Part shown: piece by piece, positions 23,601 to 30,880 of the stretch
Layout of the letters: every line of letters begins with the position of its first letter
Position numbering within the stretch: position 1 is the stretch's first letter
Source: Sperchopsis tessellata
Lineage: Eukaryota; Arthropoda; Insecta; Coleoptera; Hydrophilidae
Length of the DNA: 37,385 nt
Reading direction: 5' to 3'
Assembly: GCA_033557685.1 (NCBI GenBank)
Contig: JAWQRN010000124.1
Coordinates: 1-37,385 of the forward strand
The notes under the pieces: model-generated
The model's input: only the letters and a program-made list of their open reading frames with translations
What the model was told of the DNA's origin: nothing
Databases searched by the model: none
Made by a program: the position numbers and the translations under genes

Positions 23601-26600
23601 GGAGCTCGGAATGAGAAAATGCAATAGTAGATGGAGAATAAATGGGAGTTTCTGGATTGAAATGTGATATTGCACCTTTTGGAAAAAAAAAAAAATTCAA
23701 GTGATTCAGGTAACTCTGTAGGATCTTTTAGTGATAGAATACCTCATATTTTATGGTCTTCATGGTTTGGAGAGAGAAATAAATTGGTAATATAAAATTA
23801 ATTATTACAATACTTACCTTGCATTGTAATATTTACATGTTTCAGTCCAACGTAAACTCCGAGATCAGCGATAATTTTTTCTTTGGAAAAAGCTCTATAG
23901 CTACTGACTATTGAAGTACTACTAACATGCCATCCTGAGCCATACATTGACACTGAAAATATGTGTAATACATCATTAAGTTAACAATCTTCTATCAATC
24001 ACGTTCAGTTACCTAGTATCGTTGCTCCAACAAACAGACTAAGTGTTACACTGAAAAAAGTGGTAAACCTCTGTAAAAATAGAATATGAACAAATAATTT
24101 ATGGTTTATTACATTATGAAATGTTTATTACTATTATGGAAACGTTTATTTAAATTTTAATGCAATTTATAACTACACTTATATAATATAATTATATAGA
24201 ATATGGGAGAGAAAAATGAATCGAGATTATTAAGATTAAGATCAAGATCGTTAATTCGGCCGAAAGAAGAAATTATAAATTACGGTGCTTTATCTTCTAA
24301 ACTTTGGCCCTGATATTGTTTTCATACAGCTTGGTATAGGTTAAAAAGCCTCCACTCTCGAGATCGAATACCGTGTGTGAGAAAAACACCACGTTAACGC
24401 TAATTTGAGGGAATCGCCTTTACCTCTTATTAATAATGAATTGTTTAACTGGATCACTATTTAACTAATTACGGTCAGAATTAGCAGCAAAAATATCTAA
24501 AAACTTACATGAACACCATGTCTTGTTTCAGTTCCTCCTACTGACACTTCTTTGGTGGTAAAAGTTCCCGCTAAAGTTAAGCCCCTCAAAACGTTGGTAC
24601 GGAGATCATTGCATTCACTATAAAACTTGTTTACTATTTTTTAAGTATAAATTTTTTAAAATGTAAATTTTTGGTGCTATGTGGAATAATTATTATTGAT
24701 GTTTAAATATTAAAACACCCATACAAAATGCATGTAACCATAATTACATACAGACGAAAAGAAATTCAGATTGATGTTCTCATGCATGTTTCAACTTTCC
24801 ATGGTAATGTATATTGTAAATTAGGTTTTACATTTTATGTGGAAAATGTGTTTTAATTGCATTACCATACTTATATAGGTTTAATTATTGTAGACAGTAT
24901 ATAGTTGTTATAGCTGTGAAAAGAAACCAGTTTAAATTGAATTCATCATAAGAAAATTTAATTTAAATACCTTTCACCCGTACGAGATTGAAAAAGTCAC
25001 ACACATTGTGTTTGAGAGTGGTCTAATCGTAATTATCTTCCTCATAATGTTTAAAAATGCACCGTTGCGTTTCCTCATAAAAATAATATCCCCTTTGATT
25101 ATTCCCTCTAAGGTCTTAAAACGATGTGTATCTATTAAAATTCTTAGTATAGCTTTCAACTATACCATTACTTTCTTTCATTTCATATTCATTTTGTTTG
25201 ACTTTCTAATTCTAAGACTGTGTCTTCCGATTGGTAGCACTTGTAATCATCACAGTCAAGTTTTCGATGCATTCTGATTATGAAGTATGCTTTAATTGGC
25301 TCCCAAGCTAAATATGTTGATATTTTGGAACATATCTAGATACGATTCTTCAGGAATTAGTTCTGGCCAATGCTATCTTTGGCTCTACTTCCAGTACAAA
25401 TAGCCAGCCACATACGAGCATGCATTCATGCATGCAATCCGTCACCAGCGACTAACACAAACAGTGTTCAACAATTTTTACCATCGTACATTGAAGATCA
25501 CTGTGATCTGGAAACCTTCCTTCTTTCCATTAATGCTATCGATTGAAAATTTGACCACGCTAATTTGTGACGTGTTTCTGAAATATTATAATCATCTCGG
25601 TGTTGTATGTTTTGCATTTCTCGTGGTAGAGGATATTATGATGACTAAATTAATTTTTCATATTCATTATGAAAAATTGTAATTTTAGGAACTGATGCAT
25701 TCCATTTTTTTAAGTATAAAATGTTAGGTATAATCAAAACACAGATTATGTAAAACCTATAATGTGTTTCCATATTATAAATAAAACAAAATATAATAAA
25801 TAATTAATTGTTATCGAAGTGATTCACTAAGTAGTTTTTGATATAATTGTTTTTTATTTACTAATTGTTCGTTGTTGGCCATTATCGCTACACTACACGT
25901 GCTACGATCGTTTCGGGATTGAGTCCTTCTTCAGGCTGTCTTTTGTTAGTGGCTGATGGCAAAACGGTCAACATTTCAGTGTAGTAGTTGTGCCTAATCA
26001 AGGAAAATTAGTAAATAAAAAACATTGAACCATAGCGCACGGACCAAATAACTTAAAATTTGATATAATTTTTTTCAGATCCATATTATTATTGATGAAT
26101 TTTTAGGGCCACATAATTCCCTCAAATTGTTTTATATCGTAATAGAGATTAGATTTACTTTCAACACTGCATGTTCAGTTTCAGGTTAATCAAAATATGT
26201 ATCTTTAGGACCATTTGTCCTAATTGGTCTTGCATATATTTCAGTGAAATCAGGCGATGATAAGCACTCTCGTTGCTTTTATATCTCACACAGTTGATAT
26301 ATAATATTGTAGCACACTAATTAAGTATTTTCATTTGTTAATTATTATTTTATACTCAATTGTGAGTTACGATAACTATAATTCATATTTACAATAAACA
26401 ATTCTGCTTGTTTTGATCATATATGTGAGCTGTAAAGTTTGTTTCCTTTTGAAATATAGTTCACTGCCAGTGCCAGTGCCCTTACATCAAACTGATTTCT
26501 GTTTACTAGTAAAAAGGGATCATATTCTGGTCATATTGGTAAACGAATATAGTAAATCAATTATAATTTGATGGTATAGACTTAAAAGATTTAAAATGAT

Positions 26601-29600
26601 ATTTAAATGAAATTCAATATATATGACTAACATTTCTGAGAGGTACATGTCTGCTATACTTAGCACTTTTTAGAGCTACATGCCAGTCTACACCTATTAT
26701 TTTTCAGAGCTTCAAGGCAGTCCACACATAGAGCTTTTAAGAGATATATGTCTAGATAATGTACTTGGTTTAAGGTGCAAGGAGTTTAAACTATACTAGT
26801 TATTCATTCACAAACAATTTATTGTATTAATAACGTAACTGTGCATATAAGGTTTATACACATAATTGCCGCCATTCTACTTTCGGAATTAGTATTAGAA
26901 AAATATTTACAACATTGATTTCTTTACATAGCAGGAGCAAAGTTATCTTTCAATTCGGGAAAACTAAATGAGCTTACAATTTCATTTTCGCTGCCGATAA
27001 GGTATATTAGATTAAGTCTCTGTTATCCCACGAAACTTCTAAGTTCATTTTTGTTATTCTCTCTAACTTATAAGTCAAACGTTCTCCACTATAGTTGGAT
27101 GACATCATGGAGATATAAATGTATAGCGCTATTTGAACAATCGGAAAAATTTATATATACATAAATTGGTTTAAAAGTAACAACATTCTGTTCATAGACT
27201 TCCAAGGTCTCGGTAGATATCTTCAGGTTTTCCGGGAGATAACCATGTGCTGGGTTTTCTTTTTTGCCTAGGTTTCATTCACAGTTGCAGGAAACATTAT
27301 CAAGATATGTTGCTCTTAAAAGTGCTAGTTATAGTATTGGTAGATTAAAAAAATCTATTTTGATACATGAGGTCAATTAGCTCTTTACAAATAGTAGATG
27401 AGATATCCACGTCCTTTGTTAGCATGCTCACGAACATATTCCGCAAGGAATGTGTCATATTGACTCAGTAACTCAAATACTCCAAGTTAATTACGATTGC
27501 TTCAACAAATTACTACTTAATTTTTGCCACGAAATGCACGATCACGAACATTTATGACTCTAACTATTCTTTTAAGAACTAGCCATTACATCAAGATGGT
27601 GCTTCCAGTTTTATTGACTAGGCAGCATTTCATGTGCATGTTTCCGATCATTAAATCCGGTTGTCATTTTACTAATTGTAGATGACATCAATTTTCATAC
27701 AAAACGATAAACACGACCGCTGACTTTTGAATAACAAAACCCATTTCTATCAAAATATTCCCCTGTTCGAGCATGGACATGCGTAAACAATGAAAGAGTG
27801 CAATACTGACGATACGACTCTTTTTTCAACTGCACCACTAACTCTTTACAGTCCCCCAGCGGGTTGTGGACAACTATCCTCAACTATCACTGCTACTGTC
27901 TTTTCCAGAGAGAATTGCTCATATCTTCTAACGCTGGTTTGTAAAATTATGTGCTAACTTCAATCTCTAATTTAATATTTTGTCTGCTAGCCGTTGTTTG
28001 TTTTAAGAACTATGTAAGTTTGGAGACTTTTCAGCAATATCAGCTTTTCTTTTTTATGCAGAAACCGCATTTCTATAACTTACCACTAAAGAGATAAAGT
28101 AATTGGAAAACACTTAAAAAATATAAAAAAGGCCACCGTCCGAGACATAAAAAATGCCGCCAGTAAACAAATAAAAATGAACTATAGGCGGTATTTACTA
28201 CTAACAAAAACGCACATAATATAAATCAAATTTCTTGTCAAATACCACAAATTATCCCCACACAAAGTACTAATAAAACTGGAGAACTCAAAAATGTAGT
28301 TGCGTTTTTAAGCGTCGTTTTTGACTCAGGTATCAAAAGCACTGATTTTGTACAAGTGCCATCGAGCACATATATAAATTCGGATGTGATGTATATGATG
28401 TGTACCCATGCGAATTCATCATTAATTTTAATTGTAGTATATTTTTTAATTCGATATTTGAGGACCCCTACAATATTGGGGCCCCTGGCTGCAGGCCAGT
28501 CAACCCCTCCCACCTCTTAATCCGCCCTTGTTCACTGCTATTCATCTATTTTCTCATGCACCGCCATTAAGATAGTCTTAGTTTACATGTTTCTATTTCC
28601 ATCAATGATAGTGTTCAGAGCGCTTTTCCGCAGTAATTTTGCATTTAAAATTCAAATTAAAATGTAAAGTAACGAAAATTTGGCTAATACATTATTAAAT
28701 TTTATACAATATATGTAGGTTGTCTATCACCGATTCTGATGAGTTTTTCCACATGTTCTTCGGTTGTTTTATTTCTGCAGCTAACATAGTTAGTACTTAT
28801 ACTCTTTCTATGTTTTTTTACTTTTTCTAATAACTAATAATGATTTGATTGTAACATTTATAAACAAAAATTACACAACTTTGCTAGCGTGAAAAGGTGT
28901 GTCAAAAATTCACAAAACGTCCCCTAATAATATTACAGTAATGTGTATCCGTTACACCAATGTGAGAAAATATATTGATTACAACTGGGGACGGTTTTGG
29001 TCTCTAGCGGGATTGAATAATCTTAAATAGTTAGTAATTTTAATAGCTTAAAGATATTTATCATCTCCCATATTCGAAAACTATAAAATACAAATAATTG
29101 TCAAACAAATTTAAATATACATGTTCGTCTACAGAATAATATTGCAAATTAATTATTAAGTACCATTGTCCTAAATATAAAATGTTACAAAAATAAAAAT
29201 TATAATGTATGTTTCATAGGCGAGTTAATTTTTGTTTGATACATTTTGCAAACAGTTAAGAATAATTTTTATGTTTAGGATAAAATATGACAAGAAATAG
29301 TTAATTAAAGAAACATATACTACATTCAGGTTATACAACTGAATAGTGTGGGTGTTATGTTATTTAGATCATATTATTTATACTTTCAATTCGAATAGTT
29401 TCATTGAAATTTTCAGTGATGTACCATCACACCTATCTCAAAACACAAAATTATCATAATACCTTCTTAATTCTGAGTAATAATTCCCTCAACAAACTGA
29501 ATGGCGTTAGAATGTGATCTAGATTATTTTTATTACAATCGTGGTTTAAAATTTGAAGTATTTTATGTTTTCAGAAGCATTTTTGATTATATTCATGATA

Positions 29601-29864
29601 AATAGTAATAATTGTAAACGTTGCAGGAATTCCAATTAATTGCGTTGTTATTAAATTGTAATATTTTAAATTGCGAGACAATGAGTACTAATGCCTTACC
29701 TCTTTTCTAATACCTGGGAATATAATTAGGAACGCGACGTATAAGGTACAGAATATTGCTAAAAAAGTGATAAGAGTGACATCACCCGTCACTGCAGTTC
29801 TATTGTTAAAATTGTAAAGCGTTGGACCTCCATCGCATCGAAATGCATCGAACCACCCCCTCAT
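11621..29864 (-). CDS. mol: Dual oxidase maturation factor (DUOXA; moladietz/NIP)
   Basis: Eight coding exons, read right to left (29864-29700, 24070-24013, 23952-23818, 18501-18285, 18009-17798, 13116-12903, 12236-12027, 11669-11621), join in phase into 1,260 nt: 419 residues plus TGA. DUOXA proteins are ER membrane partners needed for Duox to fold and reach the surface, where it makes H2O2. Family signatures seen: an N-terminal G-W-F-D-A-F-R with G-G-P-T-L-Y near residues 3-17; F-P-G-I-R-K-E at 49-55; S-x-W-H near 80; and the hallmark L-P-F-P-I-L-T-V-A-E-Y-F at 156-167, then W-G-G-Q-Y-R. There are five hydrophobic segments, about 30-50, 58-78, 181-205, 207-230 and 248-275, then a polar basic tail. 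N-glycosylation sequons: N21-R-T, N115-I-T and N125-W-T. The ATG at 29864 starts right before the conserved G-W-F-D-A-F. No Duox gene is seen nearby. Confidence 0.93.
11853..11888. repeat. Small perfect hairpin in the last DUOXA intron
   Basis: GTGAATAGAG at 11853-11862 is the exact reverse complement of CTCTATTCAC at 11879-11888, with a 16-base loop. Short stems like this also arise by chance. Confidence 0.6.
12027..12236 (-). CDS. mol: DUOXA exon 7 (cytosolic tail)
   Basis: Acceptor TTTTGTAG ends at 12237; donor CAG|GTAATA is at 12026. It encodes a hydrophilic tail: K-T-R-E-E-K-A-A-E-K, E-L-E-P-P-K-S-P-W, and a serine-rich end up to T-P-I-H-R. No domain was recognised. The tail is less conserved in the family than the membrane part. 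Confidence 0.85.
12237..12902 (-). other. mol: DUOXA intron 6
   Basis: AT-rich intron of 666 bases between exons 6 and 7. Nothing else was recognised. Confidence 0.7.
12903..13116 (-). CDS. mol: DUOXA exon 6 (last TM segment and start of tail)
   Basis: Acceptor TGTTCTAG ends at 13117; donor AAG|GTTGGT is at 12902. It begins C-I-C-I-L-S-G-V-V-I-T-T-L-E-I-F-F-P, the end of the last membrane helix. Then come an acidic loop (E-V-D-Y-D-T-P-Y-D) and a basic stretch (K-R-F-Q-K-K-R-S), followed by E-D-P-P-G-I-G-L-G-T-R, typical of the family. Confidence 0.9.
13430..13890 (+). mobile_element. Tc1-like transposase C-terminal fragment
   Basis: Plus-strand frames read G-L-M-V-W-V-R-I-S-I-G-G near 13460, then D-D-N-A-H-S (family: D-N-A-R-P-H, holding the second catalytic D). 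Near 13635 is W-I-D-E-L-G-I-K-R-M-D-W-P-A-N-S-S-D-V-T-P-I-E, whose E is the third catalytic residue of the DD34E triad. The end, about 13800-13880, matches P-x-R-C-x-A-L followed by G-D-N-T-H-Y in shifted frames. Stops and small deletions show it is dead. It lies in DUOXA intron 5. Confidence 0.8.
13930..14292 (+). mobile_element. LINE polyprotein 3' end
   Basis: Plus strand: I-F-G-V-A-R-D-V-K-C-V-P-M-Y-R-K, then I-T-L-P-S-L-Y-F-L-E-C near 14010. Then an open stretch holds G-T-R-N-K-G, and I-K-I-Y-N-A-L-P-V-H-I-R-S-I-S-S-A-K-D-F, to a stop at 14290-14292. This is the typical C-terminus of Jockey-like insect LINEs. A frameshift separates the two parts. Confidence 0.75.
14695..15535 (-). mobile_element. 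LINE RT 3' half, degenerate
   Basis: Right to left on the minus strand: L-Y-A-D-D-T-S-I, the RT catalytic box, near 15515; then W-F-S-G-N-G-L-A-L-N-F-S-K-T. After a broken stretch come R-P-Y-F-A-S-I-K-I-M-T-V, Y-I-F-E-C, and V-K-M-Y-N-K-L-P near 14810-15020. Last is F-K-S-I-H-G-H-L-K-F-K near 14780. The order and spacing are those of a LINE polyprotein end. Several stops. It lies in DUOXA intron 5. Confidence 0.75.
15540..15955. other. DUOXA intron 5, no recognised content
   Basis: AT-rich, with short T-rich tracts. No exon or element was recognised. Confidence 0.5.
15958..16095 (-). repeat. Foldback-family repeat, single arm
   Basis: Carries the family's signature blocks on the plus strand as written: CAGTACGTAGACTTCCACGG, TTTTCCGGGAGATAAC, GTTTCGCCCACCGTTGCAGC and ATTATCAAATATGTAGCTCT. 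The same blocks occur near 17.2, 17.6 (inverted) and 27.2 kb. I set the strand by the hammerhead-like core, which reads on the minus strand. Confidence 0.75.
16100..17180. other. DUOXA intron 5, unassigned
   Basis: No exon or known element was recognised. A small hairpin, AGCCC-TTTTT-GGGCT, lies near 16768. Confidence 0.45.
17195..17690. repeat. Foldback element with long inverted arms
   Basis: The left arm (about 17195-17375) and right arm (about 17440-17690) are diverged inverted copies of each other. Left blocks TCTTCAGGTTTTTCGGGAGA and CGACGTTTCGTCCATCGTTG match the reverse complement of TCTCCCGGAAAACCTGAAA and GTGGACGAAACGTCGCC on the right. The inner part of each arm has about three degenerate units of about 36 bp built on GCACTTTTTAGAGCTACATG. 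No open frame is present, so this is a non-autonomous element. Confidence 0.8.
17798..18009 (-). CDS. mol: DUOXA exon 5 (TM segments 3-5)
   Basis: Acceptor GTTTTTAG ends at 18010; donor GCAG|GTAAAT is at 17797. It encodes M-W-V-L-M-N-L-M-L-I-V-V-P, then a second hydrophobic run with G-V-L-L-L-S-T-V, then a short loop and L-H-F-H-L-G-W-C-F-W-L. The last motif (G-x-x-F-W-L) is conserved in DUOXA proteins. Confidence 0.93.
18285..18501 (-). CDS. mol: DUOXA exon 4 (hallmark L-P-F-P-I-L-T-V-A-E-Y-F)
   Basis: Acceptor TTTTATAG ends at 18502; donor CTG|GTAAGT is at 18284. It encodes the sequon N-W-T, D-F-N-E-R-F-Y-W, then the family signature L-P-F-P-I-L-T-V-A-E-Y-F, Q-E-G, W-G-G-Q-Y-R and the start of TM3. 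This exon alone identifies the family. Confidence 0.96.
18502..19790. other. DUOXA intron 3, 3' part, with (TA)n tracts
   Basis: Non-coding and AT-rich. Simple TA tracts lie near 18969-18988 and 19401-19424. No exon was recognised. Confidence 0.6.
19797..19850 (-). repeat. Left hammerhead-like repeat of the Penelope-like element (degenerate)
   Basis: Minus strand: AAATGACC-TGAAT-GGTCAAAACCGGTTA. The layout is that of Penelope hammerheads: a core, stem II ATGACC/GGTC, then GAAA (here CAAAA), then palindrome ACCGGT. The CUGANGA core is lost. It is inverted relative to the copy near 21930. Confidence 0.5.
20493..20548 (+). repeat. Perfect 28-bp tandem duplication
   Basis: Positions 20493-20520 and 20521-20548 are identical, starting TCTTTTAGTGTGTAAAATGC. 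The unit length is not a multiple of three and lies inside the dead Penelope-like RT. The lack of differences suggests a recent slippage or an assembly artefact. Confidence 0.95.
21920..21955 (+). repeat. Right hammerhead-like repeat of the Penelope-like element (degenerate)
   Basis: Plus strand: TTTGAAAATGACC, CAAA, GGGTCGAAGCCGGTA. Against the hammerhead layout this gives a changed core (UUGAAAA for CUGANGA), stem II GACC/GGTC, GAAG for GAAA, and CCGG with U16.1 then A17. It lies 3' of the endonuclease remains, where Penelope-type terminal repeats are expected. Confidence 0.5.
22005..23030. other. DUOXA intron 3, unassigned
   Basis: No exon was recognised. Around 22870-22930 the plus strand reads D-I-P-E-E-L-K and R-S-L-E-D-L, which resembles a LINE C-terminus but is too short to call. 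Confidence 0.4.
23030..23500 (+). other. GC-richer segment open on both strands, origin unknown
   Basis: Richer in G and C and in A/G-rich codons than its surroundings. One plus frame gives 94 open codons from 23114. Another gives a polar stretch with G-N-S-G-G-R-D, K-R-S-R-D and W-R-R-G-N, interrupted by two stops. The second has the look of an arginine-rich, disordered protein, so a processed pseudogene or retroelement gag piece is possible. No family was recognised. Confidence 0.3.
23818..23952 (-). CDS. mol: DUOXA exon 3 (first extracellular/lumenal loop)
   Basis: Acceptor ATTTTCAG ends at 23953; donor CAAG|GTAAGT is at 23817. It encodes S-M-Y-G-S-G-W-H, then Y-R-A-F-S-K-E-K, G-V-Y-V-G-L-K-H-V-N-I-T. 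The Y-x-A-F-S and G-x-x-x-G-L-x-x-V-N-I-T blocks are conserved in the family; the N is a likely glycosylation site. Confidence 0.95.
24013..24070 (-). CDS. mol: DUOXA exon 2 (TM2)
   Basis: Acceptor TTTTTACAG ends at 24071; donor CTAG|GTAACT is at 24012. A 58-base exon encoding R-F-T-T-F-F-S-V-T-L-S-L-F-V-G-A-T-I-L, which continues K-E from exon 1 and leads into V-S-M-Y of exon 3. Confidence 0.93.
24497..24648 (-). other. Exon-like open frame of unknown origin in DUOXA intron 1
   Basis: The minus strand has about 47 open codons from near 24640, including C-N-D-L-R-T-N-V-L-R-G-L, then T-F-T-T-K-E-V-S-V-G-G-T-E-T-R-H-G-V-H. An acceptor-like TTTTATAG lies before it and a good donor, CAT|GTAAGT, after it. 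It is not a DUOXA exon in this model, because exons 1 and 2 already join and its phase does not fit. I recognise no family. Confidence 0.35.
24660..25848. other. DUOXA intron 1, 3' part
   Basis: AT-rich intron. No exon or element was recognised with confidence. Confidence 0.5.
25849..26023 (-). mobile_element. 175-bp element with perfect 18-bp inverted ends and a hammerhead-like core
   Basis: GTTTTTTATTTACTAATT at 25849-25866 is the exact reverse complement of 26006-26023. Inside, on the minus strand (25934 to 25903), is CTGAAGA, stem II GGA/TCC, GAAA, palindrome ACGATCGT, then A. That order is the type-I hammerhead layout with short stem III seen in Penelope-related repeats. Stem I pairs over only two bases. 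No reading frame is present, so it would be non-autonomous. Confidence 0.6.
26025..26635. other. DUOXA intron 1, unassigned
   Basis: AT-rich. No exon or element was recognised. Confidence 0.5.
26640..26765 (+). repeat. Foldback-family subrepeats (about three 36-bp units)
   Basis: TTAGCACTTTTTAGAGCTAC and two diverged following units (TTTTTCAGAGCTTCAAGGCA and GAGCTTTTAAGAGATATATG) match the inner units of the foldback element at 17.4-17.6 kb, in the right-arm orientation. Confidence 0.7.
27185..27335 (-). repeat. Foldback-family repeat, single arm
   Basis: Blocks TAGACTTCCAAGGTC, CTTCAGGTTTTCCGGGAGAT, GTTTCATTCACAGTTGCAGG and ATTATCAAGATATGTTGCTC repeat the arm seen at 15.96 and 17.2 kb. Together with the oppositely oriented subrepeats at 26.64-26.77 kb it may be a second, looser foldback copy. 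Confidence 0.75.
27340..29695. other. DUOXA intron 1, 5' part
   Basis: Two minus-strand open frames (27883-27695, 62 codons; 28513-28238, 91 codons) were examined. Neither matches a family I know and neither has convincing splice sites. The first has G-E-Y-F-D-R-N-G-F-C-Y-S-K and could be transposon-derived. The rest is AT-rich and unassigned. Confidence 0.35.
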
Positions 29865-29877
29865 GACAGCTTTACTC
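29700..29877 (-). CDS. mol: DUOXA exon 1 coding (start codon at 29864-29862)
   Basis: A likely acceptor, TTTTTTTGCAG, ends at 29878. Thirteen bases of 5' UTR precede the ATG, so a non-coding first exon and the promoter lie further right, possibly beyond the window. The exon encodes 55 residues, with G-W-F-D-A-F-R, the sequon N-R-T, and TM1, ending F-P-G-I-R-K-E. Donor GAG|GTAAGG is at 29699. Confidence 0.95.
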
Positions 29878-29879
29878 CT

Positions 29880-30700
29880 GCAAAAAAAGAAATTAAAATT
29901 ACAAAGGTATATGCAACTATAATTTATGTAGTTAAATAAAATAAACTTTTTTTAAAGCTAATCCAATAAGAAGGTGTCTTAATAAGAGGTATATATATAT
30001 TCACATATCCATCCTAACTTTACTGCAATTTAGGATATAATATTTGATTGTCACAGAAACTGTGACTGGTGTATTAATGTGTTTTATATGTTTACTGATA
30101 TGCATCGATAAGCGGTCCTCGGCATTAATGTATTTATAAATATATTCGTCCTCAGATATGAAAATTAATCTAGTGAAGTTGGTTATACTTTGGTTTTATA
30201 ATTGACAGTGGTTGATTGTTCTAGTGCCAAAATGTACGTGTTTGCCATAGGCGCAGCATTTAAAAGGCTCAAAGAGTTTCTGGACTTTATAAATATAATG
30301 TTTTAGCTACAAGCCATATTCAGTATGGTATTGTGTGATGGGGTGGTTTTATCAGGATTATCTTGAAGATATTGGTTATTTTGCAAAACAGATATTTTAA
30401 AATTGTTACGTTTAGAGATGCTATTTACATTTCACAAATATTGTTGTATGCCCAGAAATATATAATACCTGGTCATACAAAACGATGAATAAAATGAACA
30501 TTTATGTTGCCATATCAGTATGTGAATTTTAAGCGATTATTTTGATATTTAAGAGAAAATCAATTTTACAAACATTTTTATTTACAGTATCATAGTCTAA
30601 ACACTTTGTGGTTTCATAAAAACCAGGTGGGTTTATTATACAGTATGTCCAAAAGTATGTCCTCGTTTTCTGATAAGTTACAAGAAAAAGTTTCAAATAC
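29880..30700. other. Upstream of DUOXA exon 1
   Basis: Probably an intron in the 5' UTR of the DUOXA gene. No promoter element or non-coding exon could be identified by eye. A TA tract lies near 29989-29998. Confidence 0.4.
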
Positions 30701-30713
30701 AAGTTTTAGGAAG

Positions 30714-30808
30714 TATGAATGTTGTTTCCGGGTAGAAACCATGTAGAGGCTCTGACAAGTGCCATGTCAGAGCCTCTATACATTTTCTACCCTGAAACAA
30801 CATTCATA
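30714..30808. repeat. Hairpin with 43-bp near-perfect arms and a 9-base loop
   Basis: The arm at 30714-30756 pairs with 30766-30808, leaving the loop AAGTGCCAT. Both arms include TATGAATGTTGTTTC and AGAGGCTCTGAC; the mismatches are a few bases in the middle (CGGGTAGAAACCATGT against CAGGGTAGAAAATGTAT). The size and shape are those of an animal microRNA precursor, but also of a tiny palindromic transposon. A direct repeat GTTTTAGGAAGTA flanks it (30703-30715 and 30836-30848). Confidence 0.85.
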
Positions 30809-30880
30809 CAGATAATAACCGTGGAAGTCTATTTCGTTTTAGGAAGTAATTTAAGCTACCATTTTGAACTATCTTTGAAT

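Noticed and set aside
27695..27883. Minus-strand 62-codon frame
   Set aside because: No family match, no splice sites, and surrounded by non-coding DNA. It may be a transposon remnant but cannot be called.
28238..28513. Minus-strand 91-codon frame with a hydrophobic end
   Set aside because: No motif recognised and no supporting splice or start context.
28900..29010. AAACGTCCCC and GGGGACGGTTTTGG as a further hammerhead-like core
   Set aside because: The core and stems do not fall in the right order or spacing.
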